A stretch of DNA of 64,000 nt from assembly GCA_958009055.1 (NCBI GenBank), contig OY253661.1, forward strand, positions 611,009-675,008, in the 5' to 3' direction. Position 1 is the first letter of the stretch; each line of letters starts with the position of its first letter. Position numbers and translations under genes: made by a program. The stretch comes from Choricystis sp. odSpoLacu1. Its lineage: Eukaryota; Chlorophyta; Trebouxiophyceae. This document shows positions 11,830 to 21,721 of the stretch, piece after piece. The notes under the pieces were generated by a model. It worked only from the letters and a program-made list of their open reading frames with translations. It was not told the origin of the DNA and searched no databases.

Positions 11830-14553
11830 TCACACGTCCACCACCAACCCCAGCGCCCCCCCCCGCCCCGGCAGCACGGCCGGCGGCGCCGGCGGCCGGG
11901 TTGATCCACCCTGCTTGGCCGCCAGCCCATCCAGCACCCGGGCGACGGAGGGCAACTGCTGCAGCGAAGCGCTGTTGGCAGCGCCCGCTGCCGCAGCAAC
12001 CAGCGCCGCCGCCAGCGACGGCGGCGGCGGCCGCTTGCCGCCCGCCGCCGCGGTGGCGGACCGACCCCCACTGCTGGGGGCGCGGGGAGGGAGGGCGACA
12101 GAGGGGGGGTCGCCGCCACCCCCACTGCCGGACGAGGCGGCGGCCGAGGTTTCTTGCGCGGCTGGCAAGCGGGGCGCGATGTCGGGCGGAGTGTAGGATC
12201 CGGAAGGGCGCAAAGCGGCTGTGACGGCGGCGGTCAATCCATCAACCGCGGCCCGGGGCAACGGGCGGCCGTCGGTGCGGCGCGCGAGGGGCGTGGTCGC
12301 GTCGTCGCCAGCGTCCGCCACCGCCAGCCCGGTGGAAGGCGCCAGCCGCAGGCCGGGGCAGGCAGCTGCGGCGTCCGCCAACGGCCCCGGCGGCAGCGTC
12401 AGAGACACGCCCGCCGCGCGCGCCGCCGCGCGCGCCGCGTCGGCTGCCACCAACACGCGCGCGCCCGCAGTCGCCGGCCCCAGCGCCCCATCCCGCACGC
12501 TGTCCAGCAGGGCGCAGGGTAAAGCGGCCAAGTCTGCCGCCGCTCGCCCCCCTCTGGGCGCGTGGTCAGCGGCGGCGGCCAGGACGCGCGCGGCCAGCGC
12601 CGCGTCGATCGCCGCAGCCTGTGGATCCGTGGCCGCGACAAACGCCACCGCCGCCGCGCTGCGGGCGTGGCCGTCGCGCACGCGCTCAGCAGTCGGAGGA
12701 GGAGGCGCGCCCCCGGCGCGGGGCGTGGTGGGGGTGGGCGGGCGGCGGGGGCTGCCCGCGCGAAGGGGGGGGACGGGGGTGCCGCCCCCCCCCAACAACG
12801 CTGCGAGTGCGGCCAGCGCCGACCGGCGGGCGGCGGGGTCGTCGCCATCCGCGGCGGCGGCCAGCAGGGCGGCCGCCAGGGCGCGGGGCAGGCCGCTGGC
12901 GCGGCCGCCGGCGGCGGCAACGCCCGCGGCTGCGGCGCCGCGGGCCGCGGCAGCAGTGCACGCGAGTGCCGCGCGCCGCAGCGCGGCGACGCGCCGTGGG
13001 TCGGAGGGAGGCCCAGTCGACGACGCCCGCTCCAACGGTGCGATGGAAACACCACCACCACCACCGCCGCGGGACGGGGAGACACCCGGCAGGGCGGGGC
13101 CAAGGCCGGCCGAGAGCGCCTCGACGAGGCGCGCGGCATCACCCGTGCGCCCAGCCACGAGGGCACACAGCCGCTCAGCGACCGCGGTGAACGGTGGGGT
13201 GGTGGTGGTGGCGTCGCCATCCACACTCCCACCCTCCACTTCGTCCGCCATCGCACCAGGCAGCTCTTTCAGCAGGAGAGCCAGCGCGGGTGATGCTAGC
13301 GCGGGCCCCAGCGCGCCGCCCTGGCGCGCCGCGGCGGCCAGCGTGGCGGCACGATCACCCCACGCCGCCCCGCGCGCCCGGGCGGCGTGCCGCACCAGCT
13401 CGCTGAACACGACGTACAGTTGGGGGCCGGCGGAGCAGGCGGCGTCGACGGCGTCCGCTAGAGCGGACCGCAGGGGTTCGCCGCCCGGGCGCCACGCGCC
13501 GCGAGCGTCGAGCGCGGTCAACAGAGCGCCCGCCACCCTGGCGCCATCAGCAGACTCCTTGGTCAAAGCCAGGATGTCGACCAACAGGGCGCGCGCGGTG
13601 GCGGGCGGGGAGGCGGGGGGTGGGGGAGTCCCGTCGGCAGTGGGTCTGACACCCTCACTTCCATCCGCGAGCGTCATTTCCCCCCCCCCCGCCGCCGCCA
13701 CGTCCAGGGCGGCGCCGGACACGGCTTCCAGGGCACGTGGCACCCGGGACACGCGCACACAGTAGCGTATGTAGGCTCGGCCGGCTTCGAGGCACGCGGC
13801 GCGCGCGGCGTCAAACGAGGTGGCGGTGGCGGGAGGAGGAGAGGGCTCCTGCCCACCCCCAAACCACAGGCCCCGACTTGGCGCTGCAGCAATGGCCACG
13901 GGCGCCCTCCCCGCCCCCACCGCCGCCGCGTCCGCCGCCAGAGCGTCCATGGAGGCCCCATCATCCGCGTCGGCCGCCGTGTCGGCAAACCTCACCAACA
14001 GGCCCGCCCCCAGCCCCACGACGGCGGGGTGGGGGTGGCGCAGCAGGGCGCCCACGACCGAGTGGGCGGCGGGGTGGGGCAGCAGGCCAGGCGGCACCGG
14101 CCCGCCGTGCTTGGCGGGGGGGCCGCTGACAAGGTCCCGCGCGAGCAGCCCCCCATCCCGCCGCGGCAGCCTCGACAACAGGTCGCCATACGCGGCCGCC
14201 GCCAGGCTGACATAGCCCAGCCGGCCACGCGCCAGCTCGGCGTGCGCTTTGCGGGCGAGGCGGCGGGAGGCTTTGGGCGCGCGGTGGGGGGTGCAGGCGA
14301 GGTAATCGCCCAGTTTCCCAATCTTGCGCCGCGCGCCCGCGTCCAGGGGGGCACCAAACTTGGGGGGGGCGACGGGGAAGATGTCGGGGACGAGCGTGTT
14401 GTAGCGTTTGACGGGGACCTGAGGCGGGAGGGGGAGGGTGGGTGAAGCGAGGGTGCCCCTGCGAAAGACGCGCGATTTGGTTCCTTGCGACCCTCTCTTC
14501 TCACTCACCTTGCTGGCCGCCGCGATGCCGAAACAGTTGCAGCCGCAATCCAT
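11830..14553 (-). CDS. EFR3-like plasma-membrane scaffold protein
   Basis: Exon 14553-14509 encodes MDCGCNCFGIAAASK. Exon 14418-11830 continues in phase 0, for 877 residues. The N-terminal Cys cluster followed by VPVKRYNTLVPDIFP and GARRKIGKLGDYLACTPHR matches the start of EFR3 proteins (Cys-rich palmitoylation site, then PVKRYKKLL-x-x-IFP and RKI-x-K-L-x-EYA). In yeast and animals EFR3 anchors the PI4-kinase complex (with TTC7/YPP1) to the plasma membrane. Plant homologues are known mostly as uncharacterised or leaf-rolling genes. The remainder is Ala-rich helical repeat (ARM/HEAT-like), followed by a low-complexity C-terminal tail. The single intron lies just after the membrane anchor. Confidence 0.82.
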   Translation of the reverse strand: MDCGCNCFGIAAASKVSEKRGSQGTKSRVFRRGTLASPTLPLPPQVPVKRYNTLVPDIFPVAPPKFGAPLDAGARRKIGKLGDYLACTPHRAPKASRRLARKAHAELARGRLGYVSLAAAAYGDLLSRLPRRDGGLLARDLVSGPPAKHGGPVPPGLLPHPAAHSVVGALLRHPHPAVVGLGAGLLVRFADTAADADDGASMDALAADAAAVGAGRAPVAIAAAPSRGLWFGGGQEPSPPPATATSFDAARAACLEAGRAYIRYCVRVSRVPRALEAVSGAALDVAAAGGGEMTLADGSEGVRPTADGTPPPPASPPATARALLVDILALTKESADGARVAGALLTALDARGAWRPGGEPLRSALADAVDAACSAGPQLYVVFSELVRHAARARGAAWGDRAATLAAAARQGGALGPALASPALALLLKELPGAMADEVEGGSVDGDATTTTPPFTAVAERLCALVAGRTGDAARLVEALSAGLGPALPGVSPSRGGGGGGVSIAPLERASSTGPPSDPRRVAALRRAALACTAAAARGAAAAGVAAAGGRASGLPRALAAALLAAAADGDDPAARRSALAALAALLGGGGTPVPPLRAGSPRRPPTPTTPRAGGAPPPPTAERVRDGHARSAAAVAFVAATDPQAAAIDAALAARVLAAAADHAPRGGRAAADLAALPCALLDSVRDGALGPATAGARVLVAADAARAAARAAGVSLTLPPGPLADAAAACPGLRLAPSTGLAVADAGDDATTPLARRTDGRPLPRAAVDGLTAAVTAALRPSGSYTPPDIAPRLPAAQETSAAASSGSGGGGDPPSVALPPRAPSSGGRSATAAAGGKRPPPPSLAAALVAAAAGAANSASLQQLPSVARVLDGLAAKQGGSTRPPAPPAVLPGRGGALGLVVDV

Positions 14554-14915
14554 GGTCTGCGACGTGCGGGTGCGGCGACTGGTGGGGGTGCGTGTGTGGG
14601 AGCAGACACGACCGATGCGCGTGCCGATGTGTTTTCGGTTGCCTCCCTCTCTGCGCCTGTGTGTGGGCGTGGCCTCTCTGCCTCCTCCCGCTCAGAGGGC
14701 TGGTGTGCGAGCACAGGCACACGCAGAGGGAGGGAGAGAGGTTGCAGAAGCCCACAGGGAGAGGGTGGTTTGCGTTTGTGGAGAGTGAATGAAAAAAAAC
14801 ACGGAGTGCTCTGCTGTTCGGGCGCCAACCCTTTCTCTCTCCCTCCCCGCGCTTGACACCACGAGCACAGCGCGATCAACATTATAACTACACGGCCGTT
14901 TTCAACACAATTTCA
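14554..14915. other. Intergenic, no gene seen
   Basis: 362 bp between the EFR3-like start and the end of the Ala-rich gene, both on the minus strand. It must contain the EFR3 promoter and the neighbour's 3' UTR. Plus-strand sequence is GT-rich and then CT-rich near 14830. No RNA gene or conserved site is recognised. Confidence 0.4.
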
Positions 14916-15884
14916 TCAAACCTCTGCCGCCGCCAACACCTGCACCGCCGCGGTGGCCGCCACCAACCCCCCCGCCTCCAGGTCGCGCGCGCACCTCGCC
15001 CTCAACGCAGCCGCCGCCGCCAGGGCGGCACCACGGACCGCGTCGTCTCGTAAGGCCGCCCCCGCCAGGGCGCGGCACGCCGCCACCACGACGGAGGGGG
15101 GCAGCGGCACGCGCGGGCGCGCGGCCGCGGACGCGACGGACAGGCCTTCGGCCAGGGCGGCGCGAGCTGCAGCAGCCAGGGAGGGTGACGGACCCCCGTC
15201 CTCCACCACGGCCGCCGCGTCGGCCGGCATCCACAGGCAGCCGGCGCCCGCGGTGGCGAGGAGTGTGCGCGCGGCGCGGGTGAGGCAATCGTCAGGCAAA
15301 ACCACCGCGTTTGCCGCCAGCAGGCGCAACGGGGCGGCCAGGGTGGCATCCTCGGGTGTGGTGGGTGGGGGTGGGCGTGGTGGGCGGGCGGGGGGGGGGC
15401 TGGTAAAGCCGCGCCTGGGTGTGTGAAACGGCGACGCGGTCGCCAGCACGGTGTCAGGCGCGGGGGGGGCTGACGCAGGCACCGACCCACACGCGCGACC
15501 GCATGCATCAGCAGCTGCAGTGACGGCGGGGACGGGGGATCCAGCCGCCGCGGCCGCGAGGGCGGCAGCCGCAACGGGCGCGCCCAACGCGGCGACTGCG
15601 CGCGAAGCACCGTCCCTCCCACTCGCCAGCAGGCTGGACACACACGCCGCCACCGCGTCCCGAGCAGCTGCGTCTTCCCCTGTCAACGCCGCTGCCGCGG
15701 CATCCAGGGCGGCTGGGTCGGAGAGGATGTCTGCGGCACAGGGAGCACCTGCTGCCGCAGCGACGTCGGCGACTGCGACCGCCGTCGCGCCATCCGCTTT
15801 GCAGGACGCATGCAACGCGATCAGGGCGTCTGCCAGGGTGGACGGCGCCACGGCGGGCGGGTGGAGGGGCTGTGGAGGATTCAT
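14916..15884 (-). CDS. Unknown alanine-rich helical-repeat protein
   Basis: A single open frame of 322 residues starting at the ATG at 15884. An in-frame upstream ATG at 15941 would add 19 basic residues, but it lies almost on the divergent RAD23 start. The protein is about one third Ala with regular hydrophobic spacing, suggestive of ARM/HEAT alpha-solenoid repeats, interrupted by a Pro-rich linker near 15370-15430. I do not recognise the family. A proteasome-assembly HEAT protein such as PSMD5 was considered, but no motif confirms it. The frame's coherent composition and its position in a 75-bp divergent pair with RAD23 support it as a real gene. Confidence 0.6.
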   Translation of the reverse strand: MNPPQPLHPPAVAPSTLADALIALHASCKADGATAVAVADVAAAAGAPCAADILSDPAALDAAAAALTGEDAAARDAVAACVSSLLASGRDGASRAVAALGAPVAAAALAAAAAGSPVPAVTAAADACGRACGSVPASAPPAPDTVLATASPFHTPRRGFTSPPPARPPRPPPPTTPEDATLAAPLRLLAANAVVLPDDCLTRAARTLLATAGAGCLWMPADAAAVVEDGGPSPSLAAAARAALAEGLSVASAAARPRVPLPPSVVVAACRALAGAALRDDAVRGAALAAAAALRARCARDLEAGGLVAATAAVQVLAAAEV

Positions 15885-15959
15885 TTTCGCGAGAAGTGAT
15901 GCGTGCCAACACTCGCGCTTTTTTTTCCTTCCCCTCCCCACTCTCTCTGCCTCTGCACC
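15885..15959. promoter_or_regulatory. Very short bidirectional promoter (Ala-rich gene / RAD23)
   Basis: Only 75 bp lie between two divergent start codons. It holds a TTTTCGCGAGAAG element next to the minus-strand start, followed by T-rich and C/T-rich tracts leading into RAD23. TTTTCGCG resembles an E2F-type site, but this is only a pattern match. If both starts are right, the promoters must overlap the 5' UTRs. Confidence 0.45.
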
Positions 15960-17406
15960 ATGAAGGTCACCTGCAGACCCGTGACGGGTGCCTCGTTTGA
16001 CGTGGAAGCTCCCGACGATGCGACGGTGAGAGAGGAGAGAGAGAGAGAGAGGGTGGGCGGAGAGGACAACGCGCCGCGCGCGCGGATGGGGAAACAGCTG
16101 TGCGCCGCGCGCACACCTGGCAGCCCCCGCCCGCTCCCGTTGTCAGCAACGACGGGGGTGGCATGACCCCAGTGGGGAAGGGGTGGGAGGGGCGAGGGAA
16201 GGTTGTGAGGAGGCGCAGCAACAAACACACACGATGCCGCCTTCCCGCTCTCCCTCCCCCACACCCAGGTCGGCGCCGTCAAGGCCCTCGTCGCCGCGGC
16301 CAAGCCCGAACTGCCGGTGGAGTCGATGGTCATCATTCTCAAGGGCAAGGTGCGTGGTTGTTTGTGTGTTGGTGGGAGGTGAGAGGCGCGTGCTAATCGC
16401 TCTCAAGCATACATGCCTCTCAACTCTCTTTCCCTCCCTCCTCCAGGTCCTGGACGATGCCGCCCTGCTGCAGGATGCGGGCTACACTGAAGCAGGCGGC
16501 TTCATTGTAGTCATGTCGAAAGCGGTGAAGAAAGCGGCACCCCCGCCCAAGCCCGCCGCGTCCGCCGCCGGCGCCGCCACACCCTCCGCCCCCGCTCCCG
16601 CCGCCCCCGCCGACCCCGCCGACCCCTACACCGCGGGCGCGTCTGCCCTGGTGACGGGGGGGGATTTGGAAGCCACTGTCGCCTCAATTGTCGAAATGGG
16701 GTTCCCGCGCGACGACGCGCTGCGCGCGCTGCGGGCTGCATTCAACAACCCGGAGCGCGCGGTTGAGTACCTGATGACGGGCATTCCGGAGACGGCGCCG
16801 GGGGCGGCTGCGGAGGGTGGCGCGGCCGCTGCGGGTGGCACGCCGTCCGGCGCCGTGCTTGCCGCCGCGCCCGCCGCCCCTGCTGCCGCTGGCGCCCCCC
16901 CGGACGCCCCGGCCGGCCCCAACACGCAGCCTCTGGACCTTTTTGGCGGTGGCGGTGGTGGTGGCGGCGGCGGAGGCGCTGCCGGCGCCGCGTCCTCCCC
17001 CCTCGACTTTTTGCGCGTGTCCCCACAGTTCACCCTCCTCCGCTCCGTCGTGGCCGCCAACCCGGCCGCCCTGCAGCCCCTGCTGACTGAACTGGGGCGG
17101 GCTCAACCCGACCTGCTGGCCCTGATCAACGCCAACCAGGCCGACTTTCTGCGCCTGCTGAACGAGCCGCCCGCGCCAGGCGCGGCGGACGCGGCGGCCA
17201 CCATGCTGGGCGGGGGTGGTGGTGGTGAAGGCGGCGCCCCCCCGGGCTCCACCGTCGTCGAGCTGACCCAGGAGGAAGCTGACGCGGTCGGCAGGCTGGA
17301 AGCGCTCGGCTTTTCGCGGCAGGCGGTGCTGGAAGCCTACCTCGCGTGCGACAAGGATGAAAGCCTGGCCGCCAACTTTCTGTTTGACAACGGGGACGCG
17401 GACTAG
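15960..17406 (+). CDS. RAD23: RAD23 ubiquitin receptor / NER protein
   Basis: Exons 15960-16025, 16269-16349 and 16447-17406 give 368 residues, standard for RAD23. Order of domains: ubiquitin-like 1-~75 (MKVTCRPVTGASFDVEAPDD to GGFIVVMSKAVKK), Pro/Ala linker, UBA1 ~121-160 (DLEATVASIVEMGFPRD, RAVEYLMTGIPE), Gly-rich linker, XPC-binding/STI1 ~232-290 (LDFLRVSPQFTLLRSVV, LNEPP), and UBA2 ~323-365 (EADAVGRLEALGFSRQ, NFLFDN). It carries ubiquitylated clients to the proteasome (RPN8 is 10 kb away) and stabilises XPC/RAD4 in nucleotide excision repair. Confidence 0.97.
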
Positions 17407-17606
17407 AGACGTGTAGGCCCGGCCACACGTCAGGCCGCGCGCCCAGGGGGGCGGCCGGTGCGTAGGCTGCGCACACTCCTCCTCGAGGAGAGGAGGAGAG
17501 AGCGTGTGTGGGTGGGTGTGAGGGTGGGAGTGAGCTGAAAACAGAGCACCGCGTTTGTGCCTTCCCATTTCAAGAGGGTGTGGGGCCGTTCCCTCTCCTT
17601 CTCAAA

Positions 17607-19980
17607 ATGTCGACCCGCCGCGCACGCAGTCTCTCCGACGAAGACGAAGACGCTGACTGGGGCGACCCCGGCGACCGGCGGCGGCGGTCGCCGCCCCGCA
17701 ATGACGCGCCGCCGCCGGCCGAGGCGGCGCGCGGGGCGGACGCACCGCCGCAGCCACGCGCGCCCCAGCCACAGGCGGAGAGGCCCCGTGCTCCGCCTCG
17801 TGCCCCTCTAGCCGCGCCCGACTCGCCCGAGTGGGTGGCCGCCCCCCCACCCCGTGCGGCCTGGCCCGCCCCCCTGCTCACGCTCACCGGCGTCCCTCCC
17901 TCCGCGGACGCGGCGGCCCTGGTGTCGGCCCTGGCGGATGCTGGCATCGACGTGGGCAGAGCGGACAGAGGGGAGGAGGGTGGGGAGGAGGGTGGCACGT
18001 GGTATGTGCGGCTGCCCCCTCCGGCCGACCCAGCCGCTGACGTCGTCGCCGCTGCAGAGGCTGCCGCCGCCGCCACGGGGGGCACCCTGGACATCGACGG
18101 CGCCCCCGTCACCGTGGTCGGGGGCGGCAGCGCCCGCGTCACCCTGTTTGTGGCCAACGCACCGTCCGACTGGTTGAGCGACGACGCCGCGCGCCGCGCG
18201 TGGGGGGGGGGGCGCCTCGTGCGCGCCACCGTCCCTGCCGCCCCCTCGGGCGACCACAAGGGGTACGTGCTGCTGGAGTTTGCCTCGCTCGAGGCTGCGG
18301 CGGCGGCCAAGGCCAAGGTGGACGGCGTGGAGGCGGCGATGAAGAAAGGGAGGAGTGGCGGGGGAGGAGGAGACGCCTCCAACCCACAACAGCAACACCA
18401 GCACGCCGTCCGCCTGACGCGGGCAGAGTGGGCGTTTCCACGCTCCCTGGCGGCCACGTACGCGCGCGTGCTGTACCTGGCGGGGCTGCGGCCGTCGATG
18501 CGGGATGATGGGGCGCTCACAAAAGCGCTGGGGCGGTATGGGCCGATCCTCCACATCCACGTGCCTCGGGCCCGGCCTGCTGGAGGCTCTGGCCCTTCCG
18601 TGGCCAAAGGTTTTGCGTTTGTGGAGTACGCGACGTCGGGCGGGGCGGACGCCGCGCTGCGGGGGCTGGCCGCGGGAGAGTTGAACTCACTCGCCGGCGC
18701 GGCCGTGTCGCTGGCCAACCCGGCGAAATCGATTGACGCGCCACCGGGCGGCGGCGGTGGTGGTGGTGGTGGCCAGGCGGGCGGCGGGGCGAGGCAACAG
18801 CAGCAGCAGCACGCTGCTCGCGGCCCGCCGGCGCAGCGCGCGCAGGCGCCGCAGCAGCCGCGCCACCACCACCACGCCACCGCACCGCAGATCTCCCCCC
18901 ACGTCGCGGGGTCGGCCGCTGCCGCCGCCGCTGAAGCCGCCGCCCGCGTCGCCGCCCTGGTGTCGGGCGGGGGCGGCGGCGGTGGTGGTGGTGACGCGGT
19001 TGCCGCCGCCGCCCGCGCGCGTGCTGCTGCTGCGTTTGGTGGTGGTGGCGGTGGCGGTGGCGCCCCCGCCGCCGCCTACTACCAACACCAGCAACAGCAA
19101 CAACAACAACAACAACACGCTGCCGCTGTCGCCCAGTATGGCGGAGGCGGCCAGGGCCACATGACGGCACGCGAAGCCGCACTCACAGACCAACTGCGCG
19201 CGGCCCAAGCGGCCATGGCCCAGTACGCGGCCGCCGCGGCGGCCGCCACCGACGCTGCCCGCGTGCTGGCGGGGGCGGGCGCGTATGGGCCGGGTGCTGG
19301 CGGGTTTGGGGGCGGGATGCCAGGCTACGGCGGCGGCCTGGCGCCGCAACAGCTGCCGCCGCCCCACGCGTACGGAGGCGGCCTGACCGCCGCCGCGGGC
19401 GACATGGCGGCCGCGTGCGGCGGCGGTGGCGGCTTTGCCGACCCATTTGGTGGTGGCGGCGCGGCGGCAGGCGACCCTTACTCTGGCGGCGGCGGTTTTG
19501 CGTTTGCCCCCCCCGGGCCCGCCCCCTTTGGCGGGGGCGGGGGCGGCCTCCCCGGCGACTACGCGGGGGCGGGCCCACCCCCACCCGGCGGCTACGGCGC
19601 GGTCGGGTCCAAGCGGGGGGCGCAGAGGGTAAGTTGGTGTGTGGGTGGGTTGCTTGGAGGGGGGAAGCCTGCCCGCACACGCGCCACCCCGCTCGGCCGA
19701 CGATGCTCAGTACCAAATTACATCAAATAAACTGCCGACTTTGGCTGCCTCTTTGGGGCAGCGGGAGGACAACACACAACACGCTGAGGCCGCGGCGCGG
19801 GAAAGGAAGGGTGGTGCCGGGGGCGTCGCGCCCTCACACACAAACAACTCACCCTTTTCCCATACTTCTCTTCTCCTCCACCCATAGGATGACACAGGCG
19901 GCGACCGGCGCCGGCCCCGCGGCGGTGGTGGCGGCGGCGGCGGTGGTGGTGGCGGCTTCAACAAGAGGCAGCGCAACTGA
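17607..19980 (+). CDS. Multi-RRM RNA-binding protein with Gly/Gln-rich tail
   Basis: Exons 17607-19628 and 19888-19980 join in phase 0, giving 704 residues. Residues 1-85 are Arg/Ser/Pro-rich and acidic. Three RRM-like folds follow at about 88-174, 176-246 (VTLFVANAPSDWL, KGYVLLEFASLEAA) and 287-361 (RVLYLAGLRPSMRDDGALTK, KGFAFVEYATSGGADAAL). The last two have recognisable RNP2 and RNP1 strands. Gly, Ala, His and Gln homopolymers fill the C-terminal half, and the protein ends in an RGG-like Gly run with FNKRQRN. This suggests a nuclear hnRNP, splicing or raver-like protein able to form condensates. The exact orthologue is not recognised. Confidence 0.85.
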
Positions 19981-20455
19981 AGAGGAGGGGTGGCGTGTTT
20001 TGGTGTTTTGCTTGTTTCCCTTTTTTCCCGCCGGCGCCCTCCGACCATTTTTCAGTCAACACGCATTCTTGAATTATCCATCACTTTTTTGTCTCCCTAC
20101 CCGGCGCGCGTCCGCGCCCTCCCCCACAGTTTTTGTCTCCTGCCTTTTCCTTTCTTTCTGACCGAAGCCAACACCATTATTTCTCCTAGCTTTTCGCGCG
20201 TGTGTCTAGAAATTATAGACACACGCGCGTCTGCACCGTCACTTTTTCCATGGCTTGTTTTGGGCAGCGTCCCTGCGCGGGGGTCACACAGGCGCTGCGT
20301 GATTTTGTGTGCACGTTTTTTTTCTGCAACACTGTTCTGGCGCGAAACACCCCGACTCACTCCGTGTTCTTTTCTTCCGCTCTCTCTCCCCCCCTTCCGC
20401 CCAGCGTCTACAACACACGATTTTCTTCTCGGCCGCCTCCCTCCAAGCGCACCAC
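19981..20455. other. Intergenic between RRM protein and GID8, with a perfect hairpin
   Basis: 475 bp containing the RRM gene's 3' UTR and the GID8 promoter. It is T/C-rich and unusually AT-rich in places (20040-20220). Its one clear element is the 14-bp inverted repeat listed separately. No gene is seen. Confidence 0.5.
20195..20229. repeat. Perfect 14-bp inverted repeat (hairpin)
   Basis: Left arm CGCGCGTGTGTCTA (20195-20208) and right arm TAGACACACGCGCG (20216-20229) are exact reverse complements around the 7-nt loop GAAATTA. It sits 215 bp after the RRM stop and 226 bp before the GID8 start. It could be a structured 3' UTR element, a palindromic protein-binding site, or the remnant of a small inverted-repeat element. 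Confidence 0.9.
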
Positions 20456-21435
20456 ATGGGGCGCGGAGAGGTGCGGCGGGGGCGTGGGGAGCGGGCGTGG
20501 GCGCGTTGACCCTGGTGCCGCGCTGGGGCCAAATGCGGGGCTGCTGTCCCCTCCCACACACACCCCTCCCTCCCTCCACCCACACCCTCCCCACAGGCCT
20601 CGCACGACCGCACAATCTCGCGCGACGAGTGGGGCGCCAGGCTGGCGGCCGCCCGCGTCCCGGGCGGCGCCCTGGACGCGCTCGTCATGGACTTTTTGGT
20701 GGCCGAGGTGCGGGCGAGGGGGGCGCGTGGGGTGTGGGCGGTCGCACACTGAGCTGGTTTTAGTCTCTCCGTGTGCCGGGCTGGGAGGGGCGGGGAGGGA
20801 AAAGGGTGGACGCGCTGCCGTGCGCCCACCTCGACCCCGCCACCCCACCCCGCCACTCACCCCCCACACAGGGCTACGTCGACGCCGCCCGCGCCTTTGC
20901 CGAGGAGACGGGCACCCCCACCCACGCCGACCTCGCCTCCCTGGCGGGGCGCACCGCCGTGCGGCGCGCCCTGGCGGCGGGCGACGTGGACGCGGCCGTT
21001 GCCTCTCTGAACGACATCGACGCGTCCATCCTCGAGGAACGCCCCTCCCTCGCCTTCGCCCTGCAACAACAACGCCTCATCGAGCTGGCGCGGGCGGGGG
21101 ATGCGGAGGGTGCTCTCGCGTACGCGCGGGAGCATGTCGCCCCGCGCGGCGACGACGACGCGCGCGTGTTGGCCGGGGCTGAACGTGCCCTCGCCCTCCT
21201 CGCCTTCCCCGACCCCGCCTCCTCCCCCCTGGCCGACCTGCTGTCCCCCGCTCAACGCGCCAAGACGGTGGGCGAGGCTAACGCCGCCATCCTGGAGGCG
21301 GAGGGGAGGGCGGGGGGGGCGCGGTTGCCGCTGTTGGTGGCGCTGGCGGCGTGGGCGCAGGATCGGTTGGCGGCGCGCGGGGTGAGGTTTCCGAGGATGC
21401 CCGATCCTGTGAGCGCGGTGCTGGAGGGGCCTTGA
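20456..21435 (+). CDS. GID8: GID8 / TWA1, CTLH ubiquitin ligase subunit
   Basis: Exons 20456-20470 (MGRGE), 20597-20707 and 20872-21435 give 229 residues, the normal size of GID8. Hallmarks: TISRDEWGARL, LVMDFLVAEGYVDAARAFAEE (LisH), VRRALAAGDVDAAVASLNDI (CTLH), FALQQQRLIELARAGDAEGAL, and the C-terminal CRA block with LALLAFPDPASSPLADLL. GID8 is the scaffold of the GID/CTLH E3 ligase, which degrades gluconeogenic enzymes in yeast. The five-residue first exon was chosen because its ATG is followed by a good donor in the right phase. The rest does not depend on it. Confidence 0.94.
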
Positions 21436-21452
21436 CAGGGAGGTGGATGGTG

Positions 21453-21457
21453 TGTAA
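21453..21457 (+). terminator. Possible TGTAA poly(A) signal of GID8
   Basis: TGTAA occurs 18 bp after the GID8 stop. It is the known poly(A) signal of volvocine green algae, but whether this organism uses it is not established. Few other 3' ends in the window show it. Confidence 0.3.
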
Positions 21458-21721
21458 ATAACCCCTTGCTTTGTTTCTTGTTTTCATCCCGGGAAAAAGG
21501 ACGAGCGAAGTGAGGCCGCGGGCGACGCGTTTTTTTTGTTTCATCCCAAAAACGAGCCTCTCTCCTTGTTTGTTTCACATACACACGCACACACACACGC
21601 CGACTCTCTCACACGCCCGCCCCCTCCAAAGCAAACGAATAATGAATGAAAAAGAACGACGCACGCAATCCAAAAAGAAAAGAAAGAACGCCTTGTCTCT
21701 CCACCAACCTCACTCCCTCCT

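Noticed and set aside
8081..13765. Very long open frames on the plus strand opposite the PPR and EFR3-like genes (for example 8081-9940 and 12221-13765)
   Set aside because: They are antisense shadows produced by high GC at third codon positions. Their translations are Arg/Ala/Pro strings without domains, while the minus strand shows conserved motifs.
15885..15941. Upstream ATG at 15941 for the Ala-rich gene
   Set aside because: It would place the start 18 bp from the divergent RAD23 ATG. The ATG at 15884 is simpler, though the longer form cannot be excluded.
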